Origin: Clostridiaceae bacterium BL-3
GTDB lineage: Bacteria > Bacillota > Clostridia > Clostridiales > Clostridiaceae
Length of the DNA: 64,000 bases
Direction: 5' to 3'
Assembly (NCBI GenBank): GCA_902809985.1
Contig: CADDXC010000001.1
Coordinates: 558,001-622,000 of the forward strand
Shown: one piece after another, positions 6,602 through 15,049 of the stretch
Numbering within the stretch: the first letter of the stretch is position 1
How the letters are laid out: each line of letters begins with the position of its first letter
Made by a program: the position numbers and the translations under genes
The notes under the pieces: model-generated
Databases searched by the model: none
Told to the model about the DNA's origin: nothing
Seen by the model: the letters and a program-made list of their open reading frames with translations, nothing else

Positions 6602-7501
6602 GTGAGAAAAAGAAAATTTATAAATAAACTTCTAATAACATTCATTACAACAATTTTATTATTTACGATATCGGGATGCTCAGGTTCATCAAGTTCCAAC
6701 AGTACAGGTGCAACTAAACAAACGGCTCAAAGTTCTACTGAAAAAGCTAAAACTGTATCTAACACTAGCCAATCACCAATAAAACTTGAGAAAGCTAAAG
6801 TGACTCACCACACTGATGGAGATACAATAGGAGTGACTTTAGAGAATGGTCAGTATGCTAAAGTAAGGCTCATTGGTGTCAATACTCCTGAGAGCACAAC
6901 TAAGCATGAGCAGTATGGTGAAGAGGCAAGCAGCTATACAAAATCAAAGCTTTTAGGGAAAACCGTATATTTGGAAAAGGATGCAGGGAATACAGATACA
7001 TATGGAAGGTTATTAAGATATGTATGGCTTTCTCCACCAAAAGAAATAAATGAAAGTGAAATTAGAGCTAAAATGTTCAATGCCATACTTGCTTATAATG
7101 GCTATGCGGAACAGATGACAATCCAGCCTAATGTAAAATATGCTGATTATTTTAGAAAGTTCTGTGCTGAAGCGAGAGAAAATAGTAGAGGACTTTGGGC
7201 TATAAATCCTAATGGTACTACTAAAGGAGATGGTATAAGTGTCCCTTCAAGTTCTAGTTCTGCATCAAGTAGCAGCAGTTCATCTGGATCTTCAGCAAAT
7301 AGTAGTTCAGGTTCGTCTTCGTCTAGTCAAGGGAGTACAGCACCATCAGCATCTGGAAAGATAAAAGGTAATATAAACTCTAAAGGAGAGAAAATTTATC
7401 ATCTTCCAGGCGATCCATACTATGATAGAACCAATGCAGAAGAATATTTTAATACAGAAGCAGAGGCACAAGCCGCAGGTTACAGACCAATAAAAAGATA
7501 A
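6602..7501 (+). CDS. Lipoprotein with thermonuclease (SNase) domain and C-terminal sunset-type domain
   Basis: This 299-residue protein starts at GTG 6602 behind AAGGGAG, 20 bases after the CWB2 gene. A lipoprotein signal ends in ISGC near residue 26. Residues 62-200 form a staphylococcal-nuclease domain with the expected catalytic set: DGDTIGV, VRLIGVNTPE, YGEEA and YGRLLRYV. A long Ser-rich linker (about 210-245) follows. The C-terminal 45 residues (IYHLPGDPYYDRT ... EAEAQAAGYRP) match the small domain often attached to such nucleases. The protein should sit on the outer face of the membrane and cut nucleic acids there. Confidence 0.88.
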   Translation: MRKRKFINKLLITFITTILLFTISGCSGSSSSNSTGATKQTAQSSTEKAKTVSNTSQSPIKLEKAKVTHHTDGDTIGVTLENGQYAKVRLIGVNTPESTTKHEQYGEEASSYTKSKLLGKTVYLEKDAGNTDTYGRLLRYVWLSPPKEINESEIRAKMFNAILAYNGYAEQMTIQPNVKYADYFRKFCAEARENSRGLWAINPNGTTKGDGISVPSSSSSASSSSSSSGSSANSSSGSSSSSQGSTAPSASGKIKGNINSKGEKIYHLPGDPYYDRTNAEEYFNTEAEAQAAGYRPIKR

Positions 7502-7503
7502 AC

Positions 7504-7535
7504 AAAAGCTCTGGTGAATCCAGGGCTTTTAAAAA
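7504..7535 (+). terminator. Terminator after the nuclease lipoprotein gene
   Basis: AAAAGCTCTGG (7504-7514) pairs with CCAGGGCTTTT (7520-7530) with one wobble. It would stop rightward transcription before the attachment junction and the truncated pilus operon. Confidence 0.8.
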
Positions 7536-7542
7536 ACTTACA

Positions 7543-8010
7543 TTAATATATAACGTATTTTTTTATGTCGTAAATTTTTAATTTCAATAGTTTATTCCTG
7601 AGGCATATATAATTTTCTTTATTCATTCTCATACCACCTTTCCAGCGCGAATATTTACGCTGACTAAATCCCAGAATATTTTCTATATCTCCAATCTTAT
7701 ATTCCAGCTCGATAAAAAACTTCTTGTAATTTGGATTGTATATAAATAGTAGATAGTTATCCATAAGATACTTTGGATCAATTTTAAATACGTTTGCTAA
7801 CTTTCTTAGATTAGCAGCAGTTGGATAAAAAATATCATGCTCATATTCATATACCTGGGATTTAACTATTCCAGTTAATTTAGATAAATTTTCCTGGGAA
7901 ATTTTATTAAGCGATCTGTAATATCTTATTTTCTGCCCAACGCTAGATTTGAATTGGTAATCTTTCAACTCAACTATTGCTTTGAATGTCGCAATTTTGT
8001 TCCACTCCAA
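7543..8010 (-). CDS. XRE-type HTH regulator abutting the attachment junction
   Basis: The frame reads leftward. Residues with [19 protein letters not shown] and [13 protein letters not shown] form an XRE/Cro-type helix-turn-helix. A second HTH-like stretch ([18 protein letters not shown]) lies near the C-terminus. No ATG is available. The frame is open through the junction into antisense pilus DNA up to 8127. Possible starts are TTG at 8010, exactly at the junction, or TTG at 7968; GGAGTGG lies just downstream of 8010. The 5' end of the gene may have been changed by integration. It is the outermost prophage gene and may be a lysogeny or excision regulator. Confidence 0.6.
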   Translation of the reverse strand: MEWNKIATFKAIVELKDYQFKSSVGQKIRYYRSLNKISQENLSKLTGIVKSQVYEYEHDIFYPTAANLRKLANVFKIDPKYLMDNYLLFIYNPNYKKFFIELEYKIGDIENILGFSQRKYSRWKGGMRMNKENYICLRNKLLKLKIYDIKKYVIY

Positions 8011-8030
8011 ACGGGAAGCGGCAAGACTAC
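8003..8030. other. Probable prophage attachment junction (attR) within Walker A codons
   Basis: The host reading frame gives T-G-S-G-K-T-T-T from 8011. The conserved Gly-Pro that should precede it is replaced by unrelated codons (Leu-Gln). The crossover core therefore probably lies within or next to ACGGGAAGCGGCAAGAC (8011-8027). The matching copy would be at the far left end of the prophage, outside this window. Confidence 0.6.
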
Positions 8031-8712
8031 TACAGTTTATTCTATGGTGAGCAATATAAATGCTAGAGAAAAAAATATAGTGAGTATAGAAGATCCTGTA
8101 GAGTACACCCTGGACGATGTAAATCAAGTTAATGTAAATTCAAAAATAGGGCTTGACTTTGCCCGGGGACTCAGGAGCATTTTGCGTCAGGATCCGGATG
8201 TCATAATGCTTGGAGAGATAAGAGATGAAGAGACGGCACATATGGCTATAAGGGCAGCCGTGACAGGACATTTGGTTATAAGTACACTGCATACGAACAA
8301 CTCTGCTGAATCCGCGATAAGACTTAAAGATATGGGAATACCGGAATATTTTATACGGGATGCGCTTGTAGGCATAATATCCCAAAGGTTGGTCAGAAAA
8401 ATATGTCCTTACTGTAAAACAGAATACCAGGCTTCTCCAGAGGAAATTGTGAAATTGAATCTATCCTCTGAACAGGTTTTATACAAGGGAAAGGGCTGTG
8501 ACAGGTGTAACCATAAGGCATACAAAGGCAGGACAGTGATATATGATATTTCATATGTGAATGATTATATGAGAGGTTTTTCAAAAAACAGTGTATTGAA
8601 TGTTGAAAACAGCATAGAGGAATCAAGAGGGGCTACTATGAAGGAAAATTGTATGGAACTTGTTAAATCAGGTGTTACTACATATGAAGAGTTTCTCAGG
8701 ATGTGCCTGTAG
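8011..8712 (+). pseudogene. pilB: Type IV pilus assembly ATPase (PilB/GspE), 3' fragment
   Basis: The fragment begins inside Walker A (TGSGKTTT). It continues through the Asp box (VSIEDPVEY), Walker B ([14 protein letters not shown]), the His box ([11 protein letters not shown]) and the C-terminal tetracysteine zinc site (CPYC ... CDRC). The N-terminal half, normally about 300 residues, is missing and replaced by prophage DNA. An ATG at 7954 opens the same frame from phage sequence, but the first 19 residues are not pilus sequence, so no working ATPase can be made from it. PilB powers pilus extension. Excision of the prophage would be expected to restore the gene if the other half is intact at the left end. 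Confidence 0.85.
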
Positions 8713-9920
8713 TAAAGGCGGTGGATATTATAATAAAGTACTGGGCAATAAATATGGAAGGTAAAAAAATCAAAGGTAAATGCGAAAGATATAAATTTGC
8801 TCAATTAAAAGCTTCTTTGAGAGAAGAAGAATATTATATATATAACCAGAGCAGTGTAAAAAATTACAGAAATGTATTTTTAAAAAAATCCAGCATGATG
8901 GATATAAGTGTATTGTGCAGCCAGATGAGCATTATGCTGGGGGCAGGAATACCTGTGTCTAAGACGCTTGATGACTTAGAAAAGCAGTGTGGTAACAATT
9001 CCGTAAAACAGACTTTGAAAGCTGTAAAAGAAGAAGTGGTAAAAGGAAAAGAACTGCATGAAAGTATGGCTCAGTTTAAATATGTATTTCCTGTATTTAT
9101 GGTGGAAATGGTTAAAATAGGTGAAGAATCTGGAAGATTGGATGAAATATTCAAAAAATTATCTGAATATTATGAAAAATGTTACAGCATAATATCTTCA
9201 CTGAAAACTTCTCTCATATACCCTGCAATAACACTGGTAGTTTCAATATTTGTGCTGCTGTTTCTGATGGTTGATATAGTACCACAATTTATTGACATTA
9301 TAATTTCTAATGGGAGTGAAGTACCAGTTCTAACAAAAATAGTAATGTACAGTTGTCAGTTTCTCAGACTGCACTATATTCAAATTTTAGCATCAGTGAT
9401 TTTTATAGGGATAATATCCTATGGATTTAGAAAAAATTGCAGGGTGGCTGATATAGTAGAAAATATAAAAATTAGAATACCTTACTTCAATAAAATTTAC
9501 AGTGATCTTATGATTTTTAAAATATGTTCTTCGATGGCTATACTCGTAAAATCCGGGGTAAATATAATTACGGCTCTTAAAATCACAAGTGAATTGGCGG
9601 GTCATGGTATTATGTCAAATAAAATGGAGAAGGCAATAAAGTATGTGGAAGGAGGTGAAAGTATATGTGAAGCAATGAGTAAGGCAAAAATAAATGATAA
9701 ATTATTTTTATCTTTAATTAATACTGCTGAAAATACGGGAAATATAGATGTTATGTTTTTAAAGCTGGAGCAATTATTTGGGAATAAATTGGATAGGTGT
9801 TTGAAAAAGATGGTCAGGATTGTGGAGCCTATTATAATAATATTTTTGTCGCTGTTAGTAGGAATATTTGTTATATCAGCACTTATGCCTATCTTTACTA
9901 TAATGGAGTCTACATTGTAA
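8703..9920 (+). CDS. pilC: Type IV pilus inner-membrane platform protein PilC
   Basis: This 405-residue protein starts at GTG 8703, overlapping the ATPase gene end; GTG 8721 is an alternative. The N-terminus keeps the family opening ([15 protein letters not shown]). Two T2SSF domains follow, about residues 60-190 ([19 protein letters not shown], then [12 protein letters not shown]) and 265-395 ([18 protein letters not shown], then [12 protein letters not shown]). Membrane segments lie near residues 170-195, 215-240 and 375-400. PilC is the platform that the extension ATPase acts on. The gene is intact although its partner ATPase is split. Confidence 0.88.
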   Translation: MPVVKAVDIIIKYWAINMEGKKIKGKCERYKFAQLKASLREEEYYIYNQSSVKNYRNVFLKKSSMMDISVLCSQMSIMLGAGIPVSKTLDDLEKQCGNNSVKQTLKAVKEEVVKGKELHESMAQFKYVFPVFMVEMVKIGEESGRLDEIFKKLSEYYEKCYSIISSLKTSLIYPAITLVVSIFVLLFLMVDIVPQFIDIIISNGSEVPVLTKIVMYSCQFLRLHYIQILASVIFIGIISYGFRKNCRVADIVENIKIRIPYFNKIYSDLMIFKICSSMAILVKSGVNIITALKITSELAGHGIMSNKMEKAIKYVEGGESICEAMSKAKINDKLFLSLINTAENTGNIDVMFLKLEQLFGNKLDRCLKKMVRIVEPIIIIFLSLLVGIFVISALMPIFTIMESTL

Positions 9921-9954
9921 TTTATAAATAAGATTGAAAGAAGGTAGTTGAAAT

Positions 9955-10365
9955 ATGACAGGAAAATTCAGGTATAGAAGAAAGAAAGGATTTACCCTCA
10001 TAGAACTGATGTTAGTAGTTGCCATAATTTTAGTGCTTTTAGGGTTTCTGGTTCCTAAATTTTCTGCTTATCAAAATAAGGCTAAAATTACAAAGGCTGT
10101 TAATACGGCTAAGCAAATAGAAACGGCAGCTATGGCCAGTTATGGAGACAATGATGGAAAATTTGATGAGGTAGATGTAAAAAACTGTATATCCACCCTT
10201 ACCTCCGCTGGAGAGACCGGTGTTGAACTGGGCAGTGATGATCAGAACATTACTGTAAATTATGAAAGTGACAAGGATACCTATACTTTGGAAATTGACG
10301 CTGCAGATAATTCCTACATAGTGAGAAAAGAAGGCATTGAGATATTTCCTAATGATGAAAATTAA
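9955..10365 (+). CDS. Type IV prepilin, probable major pilin
   Basis: This 136-residue protein starts at ATG 9955 behind GAAAGAAGG. A short basic leader ends in KKG, followed by FTLIELMLVVAIILVLLGFL: the prepilin peptidase site G|F with Glu at +5 and the long hydrophobic helix. The globular part is small and acidic and contains a single Cys. It is the first and most typical pilin of the cluster, so it is the best candidate for the major subunit. It would be cleaved and methylated by a prepilin peptidase not encoded in this window. Confidence 0.85.
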   Translation: MTGKFRYRRKKGFTLIELMLVVAIILVLLGFLVPKFSAYQNKAKITKAVNTAKQIETAAMASYGDNDGKFDEVDVKNCISTLTSAGETGVELGSDDQNITVNYESDKDTYTLEIDAADNSYIVRKEGIEIFPNDEN

Positions 10366-10822
10366 AACTATGATTTCTGGAACCAAATCACGGGGTTTTA
10401 CGTTAATTGAACTGCTCCTTACTATGAGTTTATTTTCTGTAATTTTTAGCTTTAGTTTGATCACTTTGGGGTTCTACAGCAAAATTACTAACGAGATAGA
10501 TGTGGATTTAACTGACAATAATATTATAAATTTTATAAACAAATCCAAGGCTTATTGTAGAGATAATAAGAAAGAAGGAGGTTATATCTATTTTGATCAA
10601 GACAGTGAATGCATAACTTTTAACGTAGGTTTAAATGAAATATTCAATATGAGATTGCCGGAGGGATTTACTTTGAATGGGGTAAGAGATGATAACAGGA
10701 TAAAAATAGATAACCGGGGAATAACTCAAGATGCCTGTAGTATAAAGTTTAAGGATAGAAAAGAAAAAATTCACTGCCTGACTATGTGTGTGGGCACTGC
10801 TTATGTGGAGATAAAGTACTGA
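10352..10822 (+). CDS. Minor pilin / pseudopilin 1
   Basis: The site SRG|FTLIELLLTMSLFSVIFS is a class III signal sequence with Glu at +5. The start is uncertain: ATG 10352 is used, ATG 10355 is possible, and a TTG at 10337 with AAGAAGG close by is an alternative. The frame overlaps the preceding pilin gene by a few bases. The mature protein is about 140 residues and resembles GspH/PilE-like minor pilins in general plan only. Such proteins prime or cap the pilus. Confidence 0.7.
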   Translation: MMKIKTMISGTKSRGFTLIELLLTMSLFSVIFSFSLITLGFYSKITNEIDVDLTDNNIINFINKSKAYCRDNKKEGGYIYFDQDSECITFNVGLNEIFNMRLPEGFTLNGVRDDNRIKIDNRGITQDACSIKFKDRKEKIHCLTMCVGTAYVEIKY

Positions 10823-11292
10823 TGTGGAAGATAGGAAAAAATAATACAGCTAAAATAACAGTTAAGAGAGGATTTACCTTAATAGAAGTGCTGTGTAGTA
10901 TAGTGGTTTTTTCACTGCTGTTTATGGCAGCTCTCTGTATACAGGTAAGTGCTGTCAAAGTAAAGAATTATAATCAAGGTGTAAACAGGTGTACATTGAT
11001 TATGGAATATGTGAAAAATAATATTGAATATAATTTTAGTTATGAAGATGTTTTAAATTTATATGAAAAAGGCAGGGTATATTTAAACTGTGATGAGCTA
11101 AAGGTTGAAAATATGGAAAAAATAAAAGTTTATAATTCATTTTCTGATGTAAAGCCTGAAAAAGAGCCCTATATCATTTTAAATGTAACAGAAGGGGAGG
11201 TGTTAAAGATAAATTTACAATTTTGTAGAAAAATATATGGAAATATCAAGGTGGATAAATGTGAATTCTATAAGGGTAATTATAAAAGATAA
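10822..11292 (+). CDS. Minor pilin / pseudopilin 2 (PilV/GspI-like)
   Basis: The start ATG at 10822 overlaps the upstream stop codon as TGATG, with GTGGAG as ribosome site. A longer frame back to 10786 is rejected. The leader ends KRG and is followed by FTLIEVLCSIVVFSLLFMA. The motif FTLIEVL with a short Ala-rich continuation is typical of PilV/GspI-type minor pilins. The mature part carries several Cys residues and is rich in Lys/Glu. Co-translation with the neighbours is likely from the overlaps. Confidence 0.7.
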   Translation: MWKIGKNNTAKITVKRGFTLIEVLCSIVVFSLLFMAALCIQVSAVKVKNYNQGVNRCTLIMEYVKNNIEYNFSYEDVLNLYEKGRVYLNCDELKVENMEKIKVYNSFSDVKPEKEPYIILNVTEGEVLKINLQFCRKIYGNIKVDKCEFYKGNYKR

Positions 11293-11758
11293 AACGAAGT
11301 GTAGAAAAGGTTTTACAATTATAGAGATGATTATAGTTATAGCACTGGCAGCATCTATAACTACAGTACAGATAAGGGTCATATCAAAATACATGAGACT
11401 TCACAGGGAGGAAGTCAATTATAGCAGGGAGCTGTTTTATGTCAATGAAGCATTTATGATAATAGAACATCAAGTAGAGAGTGCTAAATATATTGATATA
11501 AAAGATAATATGATTGTATTGAGGAGATATGACGATAGAGGGTATGATTATATAAAAAAACATAATGATAATTATATTGTTATTTCCTATGGTTCCAACA
11601 ATTCTTCTACTTTAAACAATATATTGAAAGGAATAGAGGATTTTAGGGTGGAGAAGTATGGAAGAATTTTTTACATATCTATAGATATGGGGAAAGGTAG
11701 TTCTTATAAAAGATGTTTTGGAATAGAAAGAAAAAAGCTGAAAGAGGGTTTATATTGA
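11261..11758 (+). CDS. Minor pilin / pseudopilin 3 (PilW/GspJ-like)
   Basis: GTG 11261 is chosen because AAGGTGG lies six bases upstream; a longer frame from 11237 has no ribosome site. The leader CRKG is followed by FTIIEMIIVIALAASITTVQ. The body includes FMIIEHQVESAKYIDI, and ILKGIEDFRVEKYG near the C-terminus, as in PilW/GspJ-like proteins. It overlaps the end of the preceding pilin gene by 32 bases, and its 3' end overlaps the next gene. Confidence 0.68.
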   Translation: MNSIRVIIKDKTKCRKGFTIIEMIIVIALAASITTVQIRVISKYMRLHREEVNYSRELFYVNEAFMIIEHQVESAKYIDIKDNMIVLRRYDDRGYDYIKKHNDNYIVISYGSNNSSTLNNILKGIEDFRVEKYGRIFYISIDMGKGSSYKRCFGIERKKLKEGLY

Positions 11759-12162
11759 TATATGTGGTTCTTATAGGATGTATATGTATTTTTATTTCCC
11801 TTGGATGCTACAGTATGGAGATGAACATTAGATCGAATAATTTGAAGGATTATAAAAAATGCCTCGAGTTGGACATAATTGAAAAACCTAGAGAATATCT
11901 TTTAACTAGGTTAAATAGGTATATAGTTGAAAATGTATCTTGTAAAGAAAACAATTTAAAAGGGAGTAGGTGCTCTTTAGATAATATCAAGATATATTTT
12001 GAAGAATGCTATATATATTATGATGAGAATATAGATTGCTTTAAAGCAGAATACATATTTAATGGAAAATTTTATAAAGAAGAGATTTATGAATACGAGC
12101 TTAGAGAAGGGAGATTTGTATGCAGTTGTGTAGATTATTCCTTCAGCAGGGAGTGTAAGTAA
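11713..12162 (+). CDS. Minor pilin-like protein 4 (PilX/GspK-like position)
   Basis: This 149-residue protein starts at ATG 11713, overlapping its upstream neighbour by 46 bases. The leader ends in ERG, followed by FILIYVVLIGCICIFIS. The cleavage Gly is present but the usual Glu at +5 is replaced (F-I-L-I-Y). Pilins without Glu at +5 are typical of the tip protein GspK/PilX class. The mature part is Cys-rich (at least six). By position and the missing Glu it probably acts at the pilus tip. Confidence 0.6.
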   Translation: MFWNRKKKAERGFILIYVVLIGCICIFISLGCYSMEMNIRSNNLKDYKKCLELDIIEKPREYLLTRLNRYIVENVSCKENNLKGSRCSLDNIKIYFEECYIYYDENIDCFKAEYIFNGKFYKEEIYEYELREGRFVCSCVDYSFSRECK

Positions 12163-12163
12163 A

Positions 12164-12895
12164 ATGCATAGAAAGGTATTTCTAGAAGTAAATGATACAG
12201 ATATGGTGTATAGAGAAGTCCCAAATAAAAATTTTATATTCAATCTATTTAATAGTAGAGTAATTAATAAGAATATTGTTTCCATAAAGGGCATTAAAGT
12301 AAATTTAAAGAATAGAAATCTAGTTATTTTAGCTCATGGAGAAGAAGTATATGTGATGCTCATGAAATTACCCAGAGTAAGCAGAACAAATATCTTTAAA
12401 ATTATAAGGGAAGAACTTAAAAATAAATTTAAAAAAACCGATGATATAATGTTTTCCTATGATATAATCAGGCGCTGTAAATATAACCTGGAGGTAATGG
12501 TGTTCTGTATGAATTACCGTAACGGGAAAGTGATAGAAGAATGTCATAACGCCGGATTCCATATTGCCGGCATAGTGCCAATTCAATTTTATATTTGGGA
12601 AAATTATAAAGATAAAATAAAAAGTGAAAATTATATATTTGTATTAATGAGAAATGAGGTTTTATATTTTATAGCATGTCATAAATGTAAAATGATATTT
12701 AACAATGTGTTTAAAAATATAAAAAAGGATGACTTTTTTGATATTCTAGAACAATTTCAAATGAAGCTGAGTATTTTGATGACTGATTTTAAATTTACAT
12801 ATATATATTTTGTGGGTTTTCCCTATAAAGATACAATAGAAGAAGTATCTAAACAGTATATATGTAAAGATTTTGGAAAATTCATTGTAAAGTGA
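12164..12895 (+). CDS. PilM-like cytoplasmic protein (diverged)
   Basis: This 243-residue protein starts at ATG 12164 behind CAGGGAG, one base after the pilin-like gene. There is no membrane segment. The pattern VNLKNRNLVILAHGEEVYVMLMKLPRV followed by a small helical domain resembles the SHS2 part of PilM (actin-like). The product is short compared with about 340 residues for PilM, and no nucleotide-binding loops are clear. Placement directly before PilN- and PilO-like genes supports the call. It is context-based rather than motif-based. Confidence 0.5.
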   Translation: MHRKVFLEVNDTDMVYREVPNKNFIFNLFNSRVINKNIVSIKGIKVNLKNRNLVILAHGEEVYVMLMKLPRVSRTNIFKIIREELKNKFKKTDDIMFSYDIIRRCKYNLEVMVFCMNYRNGKVIEECHNAGFHIAGIVPIQFYIWENYKDKIKSENYIFVLMRNEVLYFIACHKCKMIFNNVFKNIKKDDFFDILEQFQMKLSILMTDFKFTYIYFVGFPYKDTIEEVSKQYICKDFGKFIVK

Positions 12896-12980
12896 TATTT
12901 AAGGTTTGTATGTTTTCTCATTTGACATTAATAATAGAAAAAAATAGGTATTTAAAATATTTAAGTGAGAGGTAGTTAAT

Positions 12981-13421
12981 GTGAAGGGATTATATTTTTT
13001 ACCTCAGTGGTATAAAGAAAGAGTAAAAGCGGAAAAAGGCAAAAAACTTAAATTTACGGTTGTATTGCTCTTGATAATAAATTTGCTGCTTGTAAATATG
13101 TTTATAGTAAATAAAAATAAACTGACCAATTTGGATGGTGAATTAAAGAATTCAGTATCCAGAAAAAGTTCTGTACATTATAAAAGCGGTACATTTGAAT
13201 GTTTTTTAAATTTTTACGAATACATATGGAAGGGAAAAACTTTTAAAGATATAAGTATTCAAAATAAAGATATAAATTTCAATGTAGAAGGTGAGGAAAA
13301 TTGTCTTTCACTGATCAAAAATATAGAGAACACAAATAAATTTATAATAAAAGATTTAAAATGTTTAGAGATTACGGACGGGGAAAAGAAAATCTGGCAG
13401 ATTAATTTAAGATTAAAATAA
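12981..13421 (+). CDS. PilN-like membrane protein
   Basis: This 146-residue protein starts at GTG 12981 behind GAGAGGT. The N-terminus LYFLPQWYKERVKAEKGKK matches the PilN opening (a short LPxWY/RER cytoplasmic peptide that docks on PilM). A membrane segment at about residues 25-44 and a small extracytoplasmic domain follow. PilN with PilO forms the alignment complex that links PilM to the pilus. The protein is at the short end for the family. Confidence 0.6.
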   Translation: MKGLYFLPQWYKERVKAEKGKKLKFTVVLLLIINLLLVNMFIVNKNKLTNLDGELKNSVSRKSSVHYKSGTFECFLNFYEYIWKGKTFKDISIQNKDINFNVEGEENCLSLIKNIENTNKFIIKDLKCLEITDGEKKIWQINLRLK

Positions 13422-13438
13422 TAGGTGGAATGATAATA

Positions 13439-13852
13439 ATGAAAATGGCAAATAATATATTTAGATTTACCATATTAGCTCTGATCTGCAGCTGTGTGTT
13501 TTTTTTATCAAAGAATTATGCTCTTATTAAAGATTTAAATGAAAAAAACGGAGTTCTTCAATTACAAGAGAATAATTTAAAGAAGAATTTGAAGAAGACG
13601 AGTGGAATAAGTTACAGTGATGTTTTACAGAAATTAAATGGTATAGAGGGGGTGCAAATATTAAATTTTTCAAGAAGTAGTGAGGGAAAAATAACTGTAA
13701 ATGTTGAAATAACAGGTGATAAAACTAAAGTTGTGGATGCTTTCAAAAAAATAAGTCAAAAAGAAAATTTTTATAGTATGGATAATATTACAATGGAACA
13801 GGACAGATATGAAAATTTAAAAGCAAGGACAGATATTAATTTTGTACCCTGA
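13439..13852 (+). CDS. PilO-like membrane protein
   Basis: Start ATG 13439 lies nine bases after AGGTGGA; ATG 13430 is the alternative. The product is about 137 residues, with a membrane segment at residues 7-25 and a coiled-coil stretch (NEKNGVLQLQENNLKKNLKK). A ferredoxin-like region follows (GVQILNFSRSSEGKITVNVEITGDKTKVVDAFKKIS), as in PilO and in GspM-type proteins. It is the last gene of the pilus cluster. Confidence 0.55.
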   Translation: MKMANNIFRFTILALICSCVFFLSKNYALIKDLNEKNGVLQLQENNLKKNLKKTSGISYSDVLQKLNGIEGVQILNFSRSSEGKITVNVEITGDKTKVVDAFKKISQKENFYSMDNITMEQDRYENLKARTDINFVP

Positions 13853-13870
13853 ATAGGCATTTAAGTTTGC

Positions 13871-13936
13871 AAATAATCACAAATTTTGATAAAATAACAT
13901 TGTTTGAGTGTAACAATGGAATAAATGTGATTATTT
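13871..13936. other. Nested palindrome between pilus cluster and M24 peptidase
   Basis: AAATAATCACA (13871-13881) pairs perfectly with TGTGATTATTT (13926-13936). Inside it, CATTGTT (13898-13904) pairs with AACAATG (13912-13918). There is no clear T tract, so it could be an operator or a weak terminator. Confidence 0.4.
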
Positions 13937-13972
13937 ATGAATTGATGCTGCCTTATTATAGGAGGAATTGCA

Positions 13973-15049
13973 ATGTTTAAAAAGAGGATTGCGAAATTAA
14001 GAGAAGCTATGGGTAAAAAAAAATTGGATTCAGTTTTGTTGATGGGAGATCCAAATAGAAATTATTTAAGTGGATTTACGGGCAATGAAAGTTTTTCACT
14101 CATAACACAGGAAGAGGCATTCTTTATAACGGATTCGAGGTTTACAGAACAGGCTTCAGAACAGGTAAAAGATTATAAAATTTTAGAATATAGTAAAGGT
14201 ATGTCCTTTGTAGATTTTTTATCAGACTTAATAGATAAAAATAATATTAAAAGGCTTGGGTTTGAGGAAAACATAGTTTCCTACAGCCAATATGTGGTTT
14301 TTAACAGTAAATTGAATTGTCAGCTTGTTCCTATGGAGGGAATTGTAGAAGAAATAAGAATAGTAAAAGATGATGATGAAATAAAGTTAATGGAAGGGGC
14401 TGCTGCTATTGCAGATAAGGCCTTTGCACATATGGTAAATTTTATAAAATCAGGCATGACAGAGAGAGAAATAGGACTTGAATTGGAATTTCATATGAAA
14501 AAGTTAGGAGCCAGTGCTCTTTCATTTCCATCTATAGTGGCCTCCGGAGTGAGATCCAGTCTTCCTCATGGTGAAGCTACTGAAAAAGTGATAAAAAGAG
14601 GAGAGTTTTTAACTCTGGATTTTGGCTGCATTTATAAGGAGTACTGTTCTGATATGACAAGAACAGTTGTGATAGGTGAACCTTCAAGGGAAATGCTTAA
14701 AATATATAATATAGTTTTAGAGGCTGAACAATTGGCCTTAAAAGAGTATAAGCCTGGCATTCCAGCAGTGGAGGTGGATGCCGTTGCAAGAAATTATATA
14801 AGTGGAAAAGGATACGGGAAGAATTTTGGCCACAGCCTGGGTCATGGAGTAGGCAGAGAAATTCACGAGGCACCTATAATTGGCTATAAAAATAATAGAA
14901 AATTGGAATCAGGTATGGTGGTCAGCGATGAACCTGGGATATACATACCGGGTTTTGGTGGAGTTAGAATAGAAGATTTGCTTGTAGTAACTGAAGATGG
15001 TGGTAGGGTTTTGTCAAAGTCGCCTAAAAATTTAATATGCATAGATTAA
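13973..15049 (+). CDS. Xaa-Pro aminopeptidase / M24 metallopeptidase
   Basis: This 358-residue protein starts at ATG 13973 behind AGGAGG. Residues 1-130 form the creatinase-like N-terminal domain ([19 protein letters not shown]). The pita-bread catalytic domain follows, with all five metal ligands: [17 protein letters not shown] gives two Asp, GHSLGHGVG the His, DEPGIYI one Glu and RIEDLL the last Glu. It removes N-terminal residues before proline from peptides in the cytoplasm. In Firmicutes this gene typically sits directly upstream of efp, as here. Confidence 0.9.
   Translation: MFKKRIAKLREAMGKKKLDSVLLMGDPNRNYLSGFTGNESFSLITQEEAFFITDSRFTEQASEQVKDYKILEYSKGMSFVDFLSDLIDKNNIKRLGFEENIVSYSQYVVFNSKLNCQLVPMEGIVEEIRIVKDDDEIKLMEGAAAIADKAFAHMVNFIKSGMTEREIGLELEFHMKKLGASALSFPSIVASGVRSSLPHGEATEKVIKRGEFLTLDFGCIYKEYCSDMTRTVVIGEPSREMLKIYNIVLEAEQLALKEYKPGIPAVEVDAVARNYISGKGYGKNFGHSLGHGVGREIHEAPIIGYKNNRKLESGMVVSDEPGIYIPGFGGVRIEDLLVVTEDGGRVLSKSPKNLICID

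Larger units (their letters stand above)
1..8010. mobile_element. Prophage, right-hand portion (left end outside window)
   Basis: Tail-fibre-like genes, a lysis cassette (holin, GH25 endolysin, second holin-like protein), an AP2-type DNA-binding protein, an RHH-like protein and an XRE-type HTH protein lie in a row. This is a typical phage late-gene end followed by lysogeny and cargo genes. The right boundary is set near 8010, because homology to a type IV pilus ATPase begins abruptly at the Thr codon of its Walker A motif (8011) with unrelated DNA directly upstream. The left end and the integrase are not in the window. The element boundary is inferred; the phage character of 1-3556 is clear. 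Confidence 0.85.

Noticed and set aside
7954..8712. Complete short PilB/PilT-like ATPase starting at ATG 7954
   Set aside because: The first 19 residues come from phage DNA antisense to the HTH gene, and the motif lacks the preceding Gly-Pro; it is a truncated fragment.
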